Shown: positions 16,560 to 25,253 of the stretch, in pieces
Layout: each line of letters begins with the position of its first letter
Position numbering within the stretch: position 1 is the stretch's first letter
Made by a program: the position numbers and the translations under genes
Assembly (NCBI RefSeq): GCF_900094545.1
Contig: NZ_FMAH01000055.1
Coordinates: forward strand, 1-38,525
Reading direction: 5' to 3'
Length of the DNA: 38,525 bases
From: Martinezella miluonensis
GTDB lineage: Bacteria; Pseudomonadota; Alphaproteobacteria; Rhizobiales; Rhizobiaceae
Notes under the pieces: model-generated
What the model was told of the DNA's origin: nothing
Database searches by the model: none
The model's input: the letters and a program-made list of their open reading frames with translations, nothing else

Positions 16560-17798
16560 ATGTACGAATATGCCATCGCCTGGGACTGGATAACCTTTGC
16601 TGTCCGCTGGCTGCACGTGATCACGGCTATCGCCTGGATCGGCTCGTCATTTTATTTCGTGGCGCTCGACCTTGGCCTGAAGAAGCACCCCGCGTTGCCT
16701 CCGGGCGCCTATGGCGAGGAGTGGCAGGTCCATGGCGGCGGCTTCTACCATATCCAGAAATATCTGGTCGCGCCGGCCAACATGCCCAACCACCTCGTCT
16801 GGTTCAAATGGGAAAGCTACGTCACCTGGCTGTCCGGCTTCGGCATGCTCTGTCTCGTCTACTACGCCGGGGCCGATCTTTATATGATCGATCCGGCAGT
16901 GCTCGACGTCTCCAAGCCGGTGGCGATCGCCATTTCGCTATGCTCGATCGCGGGCGGCTGGATCATGTACGACCTGATCTGCAAATCACCCTTCGGCAAT
17001 GACAATACGCGGCTGATGGTGGCGTTGTATTTCATTCTGGTTGCTGTCGCCTGGGGCTATACGCACCTCTTCACCGGTCGCGCCGCCTTCCTGCATCTCG
17101 GTGCCTTTACGGCCACCATCATGTCTGCCAACGTCTTCTTTATCATCATTCCGAACCAGAAGATCGTCGTCGCCGACCTCATTGCCGGCCGCACGCCGGA
17201 TCCGAAATACGGCCGGATCGCCAAGCAGCGCTCGACGCACAACAACTACCTGACGCTGCCGGTGTTGTTCCTGATGCTGTCGAACCACTATCCGCTGGCT
17301 TTCGGCACGCAGTTCAACTGGATCATCGCCTCGCTCGTCTTCCTGATGGGCGTGACGATCCGCCATTGGTTCAACGCCCGTCATGCAGATGCCGGCAAGC
17401 CGACCTGGACCTGGATCGTCACCGTCGTCCTCTTCATCGTCATCATGTGGCTTTCGACGGTACCGAAGATCCTGACGGGCGAACCGGTCACGAAGATCTC
17501 TGCCATCCAGCAGCCCTTCATAGCGGCGCAGGATTTCCCGAAGGTCCGCGATACCGTCATGGGACGCTGCTCGATGTGCCATGCGAAGGAACCGAGCTGG
17601 GAGGGCATCATCGCCCCTCCGAAGGGCGTCGTCTTCGAGACCGACCGCGACATCGCCGCCCATGCCCGCGAGATCTATTTGCAGGCGGGCCGCAGCCACG
17701 CCATGCCGCCAGCCAATGCCTCGCATATTACCGACGAAGAGCGCCGCCTGCTCGTTTCCTGGTATGAAAGTGCCGTCAAAGGGGAGAAGACCCAATGA
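16560..17798 (+). CDS. puuD: Membrane urate hydroxylase PuuD with cytochrome c domain
   Basis: This 412-residue protein matches PuuD, the integral-membrane urate hydroxylase that oxidises urate to 5-hydroxyisourate and feeds electrons to the respiratory chain instead of making hydrogen peroxide. The N-terminal part (to about residue 300) has around eight hydrophobic segments (for example WLHVITAIAWIGSSFYFVAL, TRLMVALYFILVAVAWGYTH) and conserved patches GGGFYHIQKY and FKWESYVTWLSG. The C-terminal part carries a cytochrome c heme site, CSMCH at 337-341, with a later Met in SHAMPPANAS as probable axial ligand. It precedes guaD with a 4-base overlap (ATGA). No classical soluble uricase is in the window, so this is the urate-oxidising step. 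Confidence 0.95.
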   Translation: MYEYAIAWDWITFAVRWLHVITAIAWIGSSFYFVALDLGLKKHPALPPGAYGEEWQVHGGGFYHIQKYLVAPANMPNHLVWFKWESYVTWLSGFGMLCLVYYAGADLYMIDPAVLDVSKPVAIAISLCSIAGGWIMYDLICKSPFGNDNTRLMVALYFILVAVAWGYTHLFTGRAAFLHLGAFTATIMSANVFFIIIPNQKIVVADLIAGRTPDPKYGRIAKQRSTHNNYLTLPVLFLMLSNHYPLAFGTQFNWIIASLVFLMGVTIRHWFNARHADAGKPTWTWIVTVVLFIVIMWLSTVPKILTGEPVTKISAIQQPFIAAQDFPKVRDTVMGRCSMCHAKEPSWEGIIAPPKGVVFETDRDIAAHAREIYLQAGRSHAMPPANASHITDEERRLLVSWYESAVKGEKTQ

Positions 17799-19138
17799 AT
17801 GAAGTTTTGATCCGTGGCCGTGTCCTGACCTTCCTTACCGAGCCGCAAGGCATCGATGATGCCGCTTCCTATCGCTATATTGAGGATGGTGCGGTTTTCG
17901 TTCGCGACGGAAAGATCGTGGAGGTCGGCCTCTATGGCGACATACTGAAGCTCGCTGGCGCCGATATCAGAATCAAAGATCATCGACCGAACCTCATTCT
18001 GCCCGGCTTTATCGACACACACCTTCATTTCCCGCAGACGCAGGCGATCGCGTCTTATGGCGCGCAGCTGCTCGAATGGCTGAACACCTATATCTTCGTC
18101 GAGGAGCAGAAGTTTGCTCGCGCCGCCCATGCGGCCGAGGTAGCCGACCGCTTCATGGATGAACTCCTGTCGAACGGCACGACGACGGCGGTTGCCTATT
18201 GCTCGGTGCATCCAGAAAGCGTCGATGCCTATTTCACAGCCGCCGAAGCCCGCGGCATGTGCATGATCGGCGGCAAGGTCATGATGGATCGCAACGCGCC
18301 GGACGCGCTGCGCGACACGGCGCAGCAGGGCTATGACGAAACAAAACGGCTCATTGAGAAGTGGCATGGTCGCGGTCGCGCGCATTATGCGATCAGCCCA
18401 CGCTTTGCGATCACCTCCACCCCCGAACAGATGGAGATGAGCAGAGTGCTCGTCGCCGAGCATCCGGATTGCTATGTCCAGACGCATCTTTCCGAGAATC
18501 GCGACGAGATCGCCTTTGCTACCTCCCTTTATCCCGAGGCGAAGGACTATACGGATATTTACGCCCGTTACGGTCTGCTCAACAACCGCATGCTGCTTGG
18601 CCATTGCATCCATATGAGCGAGCGGGAAGTTTCCGTTCTGGCAGAAACCGGTGCGCTCGGCGTCTTCTGCCCGACATCGAACCTCTTCCTCGGCTCCGGC
18701 CTCTTCAATGCCGCTCGTTTCGACGAGCTCGGTGCGCGCTGGTCGGTTGCGACGGATGTCGGCGCCGGCACCAGCTTCTCCATGCTGGAGACTATGGACG
18801 AGGCCTACAAGGTGCTGCATCTGCAGGGCCAGCGGCTGACGCCGTTCAATTCTTTCTACCGCATGACGCGCGGCAATGCGCTGGCGCTCGGCCTGGAACG
18901 GCAGATCGGCTCGCTTCAGGCTGGCGCGGACGCCGATATTGTCATGCTCGATTCCAGCGCCAAGTCGGCAATGGAATTCCGCATGCGCACCGCAACCTCG
19001 CTGGCCGAGGAGCTTTTCATTCTCCAGACCATGGGTGACGACCGCTGCATCACCGAGGTCTATGTCGCCGGCAAGGCAATGAAGACCAAAAACAAGAAGC
19101 CAGGAGCGGTTGCGCGCCAGCCACTGCAACTCGCCTGA
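17795..19138 (+). CDS. guaD: Guanine deaminase
   Basis: A 447-residue amidohydrolase that converts guanine to xanthine and ammonia in the cytoplasm. The metal-binding motif PGFIDTHLHFPQ (residues 70-81; His76 and His78) is the guanine-deaminase form of the amidohydrolase signature. Further family motifs are LLEWLNTYIFVEE, NGTTTAVAYCSVHPES, QTHLSEN, LGHCIHMS and, near the C-terminus, GADADIVMLD. The ATG overlaps the puuD stop in ATGA, so the two genes are translationally coupled and probably controlled together by the divergent LysR regulator. The product xanthine is the substrate of XdhAB. Confidence 0.95.
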   Translation: MNEVLIRGRVLTFLTEPQGIDDAASYRYIEDGAVFVRDGKIVEVGLYGDILKLAGADIRIKDHRPNLILPGFIDTHLHFPQTQAIASYGAQLLEWLNTYIFVEEQKFARAAHAAEVADRFMDELLSNGTTTAVAYCSVHPESVDAYFTAAEARGMCMIGGKVMMDRNAPDALRDTAQQGYDETKRLIEKWHGRGRAHYAISPRFAITSTPEQMEMSRVLVAEHPDCYVQTHLSENRDEIAFATSLYPEAKDYTDIYARYGLLNNRMLLGHCIHMSEREVSVLAETGALGVFCPTSNLFLGSGLFNAARFDELGARWSVATDVGAGTSFSMLETMDEAYKVLHLQGQRLTPFNSFYRMTRGNALALGLERQIGSLQAGADADIVMLDSSAKSAMEFRMRTATSLAEELFILQTMGDDRCITEVYVAGKAMKTKNKKPGAVARQPLQLA

Positions 19139-19161
19139 CCAATTGATGCGGTGGGCCGCCG

Positions 19162-19196
19162 ACGCCGTCGTCTTCCTATAGGAGACGGCGGCGTTT
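19162..19196. terminator. Possible shared terminator between guaD and the IclR gene
   Basis: A hairpin of about 14 pairs with one mismatch and one bulge (ACGCCGTCGTCTTCC against GGAGACGGCGGCGT) lies between the convergent guaD and IclR-family genes, followed on the plus strand by only three Ts. It could stop transcription from either side. Confidence 0.5.
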
Positions 19197-19269
19197 GGCG
19201 TTAGCGGCTGAATTCAGTGGTTTCTCTTGCTGTTCTGCTTCGTCAGAACCGGCCCTTCGCAAGGCGAAC

Positions 19270-20097
19270 TCAAACGCGCCTCAACCTGCCGCCCATTGCC
19301 TTCGTCAGTTCCTCGGCGGCTGCCCGCACGACCGGACCGAGCGCGTCGACCCTTGCGTCCGGTAGCCGCACGGCTGGCCCCGAGACGGAAATGCCGGCAA
19401 TGGCATCTCCATATTCATCGAAGATCGGCGCGGCCACGCATCGCATGCCGAGCGTGTGCTCCTCGTCGTCGATCGACCAGCCGCGCGACCGGATCTCGGC
19501 AAGGTCTTTTAGCAGAGTGGGAAGCGTGTCGCGGGTCCTGTCGGTGAAATGCTGGAGCGAGCGACCGCCGAGCACGGCTTTGATCCGGCTATCCGGCCAG
19601 GTCGAAATGATCGCCTTGCCGATGCCAGAGGCATGGATCGGGCCGCGCCGACCGGGCCTGAAAAAGGCGCGCATCGGCGCGTGGCTTTCCGCCTGGGAAA
19701 TGAAAACGACGTCACCATCCTCCTCGATGGCGATATTGGCGGTCTCGCCGGATTCTTCCATCAATTGCTTCAGGAAGGGCCTACTGATGGTGCCGAGCTT
19801 GCGGAAGCGCAGATAGGCCGTTCCGATCTCGAAGGCTTTCACCCCGATCGTCCAGGCGCCCGTCTCGCCGTCATGGGTCACCATGCCGTGCTGGGCGAGA
19901 GACGTCAGCAGCCGATGTACGGTCGAAGGCGCCATGCCTGAGCGGTCGGCAAGATCCGTCAATACCGCGCCGTCAGCTTCGGCCACCAGGCCAAGGAGCT
20001 TCAAGCTGCGGTCAAGGACCTGGACGGACGAAGCCGCCGCATTCTCGGCCGGTTTCCGGCCCGGCCTGCCTCTCGTCTTTTCCCGATTTTCCGCCAT
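19270..20097 (-). CDS. IclR-family regulator of the glyoxylate genes
   Basis: A 275-residue IclR-type regulator. After a basic, low-complexity N-terminus (about residues 1-25) comes the winged helix-turn-helix: VQVLDRSLKLLGLVAEADG, LTDLADRSGMAPSTVHRLL, HGMV. A linker leads to the effector domain (about 100-275), with RPGRRGPIHASGIGKAI and the C-terminal AGISVSGPAVRLPD. Relatives such as AllR and BhcR respond to glyoxylate and control glyoxylate-using genes. Here it is divergent from gcl-hyi-glxR, which makes glyoxylate a reasonable effector, but this is inference. ATG 20097 is taken; a GTG three codons upstream is an alternative. Confidence 0.88.
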   Translation of the reverse strand: MAENREKTRGRPGRKPAENAAASSVQVLDRSLKLLGLVAEADGAVLTDLADRSGMAPSTVHRLLTSLAQHGMVTHDGETGAWTIGVKAFEIGTAYLRFRKLGTISRPFLKQLMEESGETANIAIEEDGDVVFISQAESHAPMRAFFRPGRRGPIHASGIGKAIISTWPDSRIKAVLGGRSLQHFTDRTRDTLPTLLKDLAEIRSRGWSIDDEEHTLGMRCVAAPIFDEYGDAIAGISVSGPAVRLPDARVDALGPVVRAAAEELTKAMGGRLRRV

Positions 20098-20258
20098 GCC
20101 GCTCACTTCTTGTCCAAAGCGTGTCGCGATCTTTCGGATTCGCTCCCTACGCTTCGGTCTTCCTTCATCTACATGTCGTTATCGCAAAACCGCTGTGCAT
20201 TTTGGCACGACATACCTGGGCTTCATGACATATCCGCTTCGCATCGATTGTTCCAGAT

Positions 20259-20301
20259 TTGTTGAAAATGTTTATTTCCATATGATGAGATAGATTTCCA
20301 T
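20259..20301 (+). promoter_or_regulatory. Putative gcl promoter with ATTTCCAT direct repeats
   Basis: TTGTTG (20259-20264), a 16-bp spacer and TATGAT (20281-20286) resemble a sigma-70 promoter 75 bp before the gcl ATG. ATTTCCAT occurs at 20274-20281 and 20294-20301, 20 bp apart, overlapping the -10 region. This position suits an IclR-family repressor site. Not a proven site. Confidence 0.4.
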
Positions 20302-20360
20302 TTTTATATTGCATTCGAAGATCCATGCGGTACCTTCAATCCAGAAACGGAGGAATTCCC

Positions 20361-22145
20361 ATGGCAAAGATGCGTGCAATCGATGCCGCAGTGCTGGTTC
20401 TGGAGAAGGAGGGCGTCAATTGCGCCTTCGGCGTTCCGGGTGCTGCGATCAACCCCTTGTATTCGGCAATGAAAGCGCGCGGCTCGATCCGCCATGTGCT
20501 TGCCCGTCACGTCGAGGGTGCAAGTCATATGGCCGAGGGTTACACCCGCGCTCGCGCCGGCAATATCGGCGTCTGCATCGGAACCTCGGGGCCAGCCGGC
20601 ACGGACATGATTACCGGCCTCTATTCGGCCTCTGCCGATTCGATCCCGATCCTTTGCATTACCGGCCAGGCGCCCCGCGCCCGCCTCGACAAGGAGGATT
20701 TCCAGGCTGTCGATATCGCCAAGATCGCAGCCCCCGTCACCAAATGGGCCGTTACCGTCATGGAGCCGGCGCTCGTCCCCTTTGTCTTCCAGAAGGCATT
20801 CCATACGATGCGCTCCGGCCGCCCCGGCCCGGTCCTGATCGATCTGCCTGTTGACGTCCAGCTCGCCGAAATCGAATTCGACATCGACACCTACTCTCCG
20901 CTGGAACCTTACAAGCCCTCGGCGACGCGGGCACAGGCCGAAAAGGCGATCGCCATGCTGAATGCAGCCGAGCGGCCTCTGATCGTCGCCGGCGGTGGCA
21001 TCATCAACGCCGATGCTTCGGACCTGCTCGTCGAACTTGCCGAAATCACCGGTGTTCCGGTCATTCCGACGCTGATGGGCTGGGGCACGATCCCGGACGA
21101 CCATCCGCTGATGGCCGGCATGTGCGGGCTGCAGACATCGCACCGCTACGGCAATGCGACGCTGCTGGCCTCCGATTTCGTCTTCGGCATCGGCAATCGC
21201 TGGGCAAACCGTCATACCGGAAATGTCTCGACCTATACCGAGGGCCGGACTTTCGTGCATGTCGATATCGAGCCGACCCAGATCGGTCGTGTTTTTGCAC
21301 CCGATTTCGGCATCGTTTCGGATGCCGGCGCTGCATTGAAACTATTCCTCGACGTCGCAACCGAATGGAAGACGGCAGGCAAGCTGCGTGACTGGTCCGC
21401 CTGGGCGGAGGAATGCCGCAACCGCAAGCGCACCATGCTGCGCAAGACGCATTTCGACCAGACGCCGCTGAAGCCACAGCGAGTCTATGAGGAGATGAAC
21501 AAGGCTTTCGACCGCGACACCTGCTACGTCTCGACCATCGGCCTCAGCCAGATCGCCGGCGCGCAATTCCTGCATGTCTACAGGCCGCGCAACTGGATCA
21601 ATTGCGGCCAGGCAGGCCCGCTCGGCTGGACGCTGCCGGCAGCGCTCGGCGTGCGTGCCGCAGATCCGGACCGGCCGATCGTTGCATTGTCCGGTGACTA
21701 CGATTTCCAGTTCCTCATCGAGGAGTTGGCCGTCGGTGCGCAGCACAAGCTGCCCTATCTGCATGTGGTCGTGAACAATTCCTATCTCGGCCTCATCCGC
21801 CAGGCCCAGCGCGGCTTCAACATGGATTTCGAGGTCAGCCTCGCCTTCGACAATATCAACGCTTCAGGCGATGCGGAGCCCGGTTACGGTGTAGACCATG
21901 TTGCCGTCGCCGAAGGGCTGGGCTGCAAGGCCATCCGCGTCCGTAGCCCGAATGAGTTCCAGGAAGCGTTCACCACCGCAAAGAAGCTCATGGCGGAACA
22001 CCAGGTTCCGGTGGTCATCGAGTTCATTCTGGAGCGCGTCACCAACATCGCCATGGGCCCCGACATCAATGCTGTAGTCGAGTTCGAGGAACTCGCCGAA
22101 CGCGGCGAGGACGCCCCGACCGCGACCCTCGCTCTGCTGGACTGA
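20361..22145 (+). CDS. gcl: Glyoxylate carboligase (tartronate-semialdehyde synthase)
   Basis: A 594-residue thiamine-diphosphate enzyme that joins two glyoxylates to tartronate semialdehyde and CO2. The N-terminal Pyr domain includes FGVPGAAINPLYSAM and LARHVEGASHMAEGYTRA. Val51 in the RHVEG motif replaces the glutamate nearly universal in other ThDP enzymes, a hallmark of Gcl. The central FAD/domain segment is normal, and the C-terminal PP domain holds the GDYDFQF...VVNNSY cofactor motif. ATG 20361 follows GGAGGA; an upstream in-frame start 12 codons earlier lacks one. It is first of four co-directional genes with short gaps (gcl, hyi, glxR, glycerate kinase), fed by glyoxylate from AllA. 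Confidence 0.96.
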   Translation: MAKMRAIDAAVLVLEKEGVNCAFGVPGAAINPLYSAMKARGSIRHVLARHVEGASHMAEGYTRARAGNIGVCIGTSGPAGTDMITGLYSASADSIPILCITGQAPRARLDKEDFQAVDIAKIAAPVTKWAVTVMEPALVPFVFQKAFHTMRSGRPGPVLIDLPVDVQLAEIEFDIDTYSPLEPYKPSATRAQAEKAIAMLNAAERPLIVAGGGIINADASDLLVELAEITGVPVIPTLMGWGTIPDDHPLMAGMCGLQTSHRYGNATLLASDFVFGIGNRWANRHTGNVSTYTEGRTFVHVDIEPTQIGRVFAPDFGIVSDAGAALKLFLDVATEWKTAGKLRDWSAWAEECRNRKRTMLRKTHFDQTPLKPQRVYEEMNKAFDRDTCYVSTIGLSQIAGAQFLHVYRPRNWINCGQAGPLGWTLPAALGVRAADPDRPIVALSGDYDFQFLIEELAVGAQHKLPYLHVVVNNSYLGLIRQAQRGFNMDFEVSLAFDNINASGDAEPGYGVDHVAVAEGLGCKAIRVRSPNEFQEAFTTAKKLMAEHQVPVVIEFILERVTNIAMGPDINAVVEFEELAERGEDAPTATLALLD

Positions 22146-22157
22146 AGGAGAGATCAA

Positions 22158-22973
22158 ATGCCGAAATTTGCGGCCAATCTGACCATGCTTTTCAACGAGG
22201 CGCCCTTTCTCGAGCGCTTCGCACTTGCCGCCAAGGCCGGTTTCGAAGGCGTCGAGTATCTCTTCCCCTATGACTTCGATAAGGAGGCACTTCGCGCCGA
22301 GCTCGATCGTCATGGCCTGATCCAGGTGCTTCACAATCTGCCCGCGGGCAACTGGGCGGGCGGCGAGCGTGGGATCGCGATCCTGCCCGATCGCATCGAC
22401 GAATTCCGCCGCGGCGTCGCCTCTGCAATCGAGTACGCATTGGCGCTCGGCTGCAAGCAGGTCAACTGCCTTTCCGGCATCGCACCGGCTGGCATGTCGG
22501 ATGAGGTGCTGCGGACGACCTTCGTCGCAAATCTCGAATATGCCGCGGCCGAATTGGGCAAGCACGGAATTCGCCTGTTGATCGAGCCGATCAATCGCTT
22601 CGATATTCCGGGCTTCCACCTCAACACGCTCGATCAGGCAGCTTCGATCATCGCCGAGGTCGGCAGCGGCAACCTGTTCATTCAATACGATCTCTACCAT
22701 CAGCAACGCACCGAGGGCGAACTGATCGGTACGTTCAAGAAGCATCAGGCTGAGATCGCCCATGTGCAGCTTGCCGACAATCCGGGACGCAATGAACCGG
22801 GCACCGGCGAGATCGCTTATCCGTTCGTTTTCAATGCGCTCGATGCGCTCGGCTACGACGGTTGGATCGGCTGCGAATACAAGCCGCGTACCACGACCGA
22901 AGCAGGGCTCGGCTGGTTTGCGACCGCCCGCCGCCAGGCTGAAAGCGCAACCATTCTCAATATCAGGAGCTAA
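22158..22973 (+). CDS. hyi: Hydroxypyruvate isomerase
   Basis: A 271-residue TIM-barrel sugar-phosphate-isomerase-type enzyme that interconverts hydroxypyruvate and tartronate semialdehyde. The family pattern is clear from PKFAANLTMLFNE at the start. The two catalytic, metal-binding glutamates fall at Glu143 (LLIEPINRFD) and Glu240 (WIGCEYKPR), and HVQLADNPGRNEPGTGEI is the conserved loop. It starts 12 bases after gcl behind AAGGAGAG, and glxR follows after five bases, so it is co-transcribed. Substrate pool: tartronate semialdehyde made by Gcl. Confidence 0.94.
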   Translation: MPKFAANLTMLFNEAPFLERFALAAKAGFEGVEYLFPYDFDKEALRAELDRHGLIQVLHNLPAGNWAGGERGIAILPDRIDEFRRGVASAIEYALALGCKQVNCLSGIAPAGMSDEVLRTTFVANLEYAAAELGKHGIRLLIEPINRFDIPGFHLNTLDQAASIIAEVGSGNLFIQYDLYHQQRTEGELIGTFKKHQAEIAHVQLADNPGRNEPGTGEIAYPFVFNALDALGYDGWIGCEYKPRTTTEAGLGWFATARRQAESATILNIRS

Positions 22974-22978
22974 GAACC

Positions 22979-23863
22979 ATGGCACATATCGGATTTATCG
23001 GCCTCGGCATCATGGGCACCCCCATGGCACGCCACCTGCAGGACGCCGGCCATACCGTCATCACGTCCAAGTTTGCCATTTCGCCGCGCCAGGAGTTGCT
23101 CGACCATGGCCTGAAAATCGTCGAGACGCCGAAAGCACTCGCCGAAACCGTTGACACGATCATCCTCATGCTGCCCGATACGCCTGAGGTCAAGGATGTC
23201 CTCTTCGGCGAGAATGGCGTTGCCTATGGTCTTTCGAAAGGCAAACTCGTCATCGACATGAGCTCGATTTCGCCGATCGAGACCAAGGAATTCGCCAGGA
23301 AGGTTCGCGAAACCGGCGCCGAATATATCGACGCGCCTGTCTCCGGTGGTGAGGTCGGCGCCAAGAACGCCTCACTCTCGATCATGGCCGGCGGCTCTGA
23401 AGCAAGCTTCGAACGGGCGCTGCCGCTACTTCAGCTGATGGGAAAGAACATCACGCTCGTCGGCGATTGCGGCGACGGCCAGGTCACCAAGGTTGCCAAC
23501 CAGATCATTGTCGCGCTGACGATCGAGGCAGTGTCGGAAGCTCTCGTCTTCGCGTCCAAGGCAGGAGCCGATCCCGCACGCGTGCGCGCGGCTCTGATGG
23601 GCGGCTTTGCCTCCTCGCGCATCCTCGAAGTGCATGGCGAACGCATGATCAAGCGCACCTTTGAGCCCGGCTTCCGCATATCGCTGCATCAGAAGGATTT
23701 GAATCTTGCACTGCAGGGGGCCAAGGCGCTTGGCGTCTCGCTGCCCAACACCGCCTCGACGCAGGAGCTCTTCAATCAATGCGCCGCCAACGGTGACAGC
23801 GGTCTCGACCACTCCGGCCTCGTCAAAGCGTTGGAGCGCATGGCGAACCATCCTGTCGCCTAG
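22979..23863 (+). CDS. glxR: Tartronate semialdehyde reductase
   Basis: A 294-residue beta-hydroxyacid dehydrogenase that reduces tartronate semialdehyde to D-glycerate with NAD(P)H. The N-terminal Rossmann motif is GFIGLGIMGTPMARHL (residues 5-20). The substrate loop DAPVSGGEVGAKN (118-130) and the catalytic lysine at 171 (GQVTKVANQIIV) match the family. It follows hyi after five bases. Its stop codon TAG is the first three bases of a dispersed intergenic repeat (23861-23965), so the present C-terminus may have been set by insertion of that element. Length is normal, so the effect, if any, is small. Confidence 0.95.
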   Translation: MAHIGFIGLGIMGTPMARHLQDAGHTVITSKFAISPRQELLDHGLKIVETPKALAETVDTIILMLPDTPEVKDVLFGENGVAYGLSKGKLVIDMSSISPIETKEFARKVRETGAEYIDAPVSGGEVGAKNASLSIMAGGSEASFERALPLLQLMGKNITLVGDCGDGQVTKVANQIIVALTIEAVSEALVFASKAGADPARVRAALMGGFASSRILEVHGERMIKRTFEPGFRISLHQKDLNLALQGAKALGVSLPNTASTQELFNQCAANGDSGLDHSGLVKALERMANHPVA

Positions 23864-23965
23864 AGCATTTCCAGGAGAAGTGCGTAGCGGTTTTCCTTCC
23901 GGAATGCGTACAGAAACAGAAAGTAGAGCGTTTTCGCGCTTCGGAAGAAAAGCGGACACGCTCTA
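23861..23965. repeat. Rhizobial-type intergenic palindromic repeat between glxR and glycerate kinase
   Basis: A 105-bp unit begins TAGAGCATTTCCAGGAG and ends GACACGCTCTA; its ends are inverted repeats (TAGAGC / GCTCTA). It has internal pairs such as TTTTCC...GGAAAA and a hairpin-prone segment AGCGTTTTCGCGCTTCGG. The form resembles short mosaic repeats scattered between genes in rhizobial genomes (from memory, not from a search). Its first bases supply the glxR stop, and it fills nearly the whole gap to the next gene, where its RNA hairpins could affect relative expression. Confidence 0.7.
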
Positions 23966-23981
23966 ACATGTGAGAAACCCG

Positions 23982-25253
23982 ATGCCGAGCATTGCCGATC
24001 CCCGCGCCTTTCTGGAGACGCTGTTCTATGCGGCGGTCGCCGCTGCCGATCCAGACAAAGCGCTCGCCGCCCATCTGCCGGAAAAGCCGAAAGGCCGCAC
24101 GGTGGTGGTCGGCGCCGGCAAGGGGGTGGCGCAGATGGCGCGCGCCTTCGAGCGCCTGTGGGATGCGCCACTTTCCGGCATCGTCGTCACGCGTTACGGC
24201 TATGCCGTACCCTGTGAGCGGATAGAGGTCCTCGAAGCCGCTCATCCAGTGCCGGATGAAAGCGGTCTGCTCGCAGCGGAGCGGCTGATGGCCGCGATGA
24301 GCGATCTCACCGAAGACGATCTCGTTGTCGCCCTTGTCTGCGGCGGCGGCTCGGCATTGCTGCCGGCCCCTGCCGGCGATCTCACGCTTGCTGACGAGAT
24401 CGCCGTCAATCGGGCGCTGCTTGCCTCCGGTGCGCCGATCAGCGCGATGAATGCCGTGCGCAAGCAGGTCTCGCGTATCAAGGGAGGCCGGCTGGCCGCC
24501 CTTGCCTATCCGGCCCGCGTCGTCTCACTCGTCGTTTCGGATATTCCAGGCGATAATCCCGCCCTCGTCGCCTCCGGCCCGACGATTGCCGACGCGACCA
24601 CGCGCACAGATGCGCTTGAGATCATCAATCGCTATCACCTTGATCTGCCGGAAGCTGTCACGCACCATCTCAAGGACGGCAAGGACGAGCCGCCGCTGCC
24701 ATCAGATCCGCGCTTCGCCCGCAACGACGTCAAACTCGTCGCTTCGGCAGCCATGGCACTGGAGGCTGCGGCCGATGTCGCACGCAAAGCGGGCGTCGAG
24801 GCGATCGTGCTCTCCGATGCCATCGAAGGCGAAGCGTCGGAGGTCGGCCGGCAACATGCTGCGATCACGTCCGAAATCGCGCGCCGAAGCCTATCGTCTC
24901 AAGATCCCATCGTCGTGCTCTCCGGCGGCGAGACGACCGTGACAATCAAGGGCAAGGGCAAAGGCGGCCGCAACAGCGAGTTCCTGCTTTCCTTCGCCTG
25001 CGCTATTTCCGGCCGGAAGGGCATTTCCGCGCTCGCCGCCGACACGGACGGTATCGACGGTTCGGAAGACAATGCCGGCGCCTTTGCCGACGGCACCACC
25101 GTTTCACGCCTTGCCGATCAGGAGAAGGATGCCGCCGAATTCCTTGGCCGCAACGACAGCTGGTCGGCCTTCGCCGCTCTCGACGACCTCTTCGTGAGCG
25201 GTCCGACCGGCACGAACGTCAACGACTTCCGCGCGATTCTTTTGAACGGCTGA
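23982..25253 (+). CDS. ttuD: Glycerate 2-kinase (MOFRL family)
   Basis: A 423-residue kinase that phosphorylates D-glycerate, the product of GlxR, to a phosphoglycerate that enters glycolysis; MOFRL-type enzymes usually make the 2-phosphate. Features are VVVGAGKGVAQMARAFE (about residues 42-58), LVCGGGSALLPAPAGDLTL, MNAVRKQVSRIKGGRLA, SDIPGDNPALVASGPT, and the C-terminal MOFRL domain with SGGETTVTIKGKGKGGRNSE and ALAADTDGIDGSEDNAGA. ATG 23982 is chosen; a GTG four codons earlier overlaps the repeat end. The ribosome-binding site is weak. It completes the glyoxylate-to-phosphoglycerate branch. The symbol follows tartrate-utilisation nomenclature for close relatives. Confidence 0.9.
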   Translation: MPSIADPRAFLETLFYAAVAAADPDKALAAHLPEKPKGRTVVVGAGKGVAQMARAFERLWDAPLSGIVVTRYGYAVPCERIEVLEAAHPVPDESGLLAAERLMAAMSDLTEDDLVVALVCGGGSALLPAPAGDLTLADEIAVNRALLASGAPISAMNAVRKQVSRIKGGRLAALAYPARVVSLVVSDIPGDNPALVASGPTIADATTRTDALEIINRYHLDLPEAVTHHLKDGKDEPPLPSDPRFARNDVKLVASAAMALEAAADVARKAGVEAIVLSDAIEGEASEVGRQHAAITSEIARRSLSSQDPIVVLSGGETTVTIKGKGKGGRNSEFLLSFACAISGRKGISALAADTDGIDGSEDNAGAFADGTTVSRLADQEKDAAEFLGRNDSWSAFAALDDLFVSGPTGTNVNDFRAILLNG

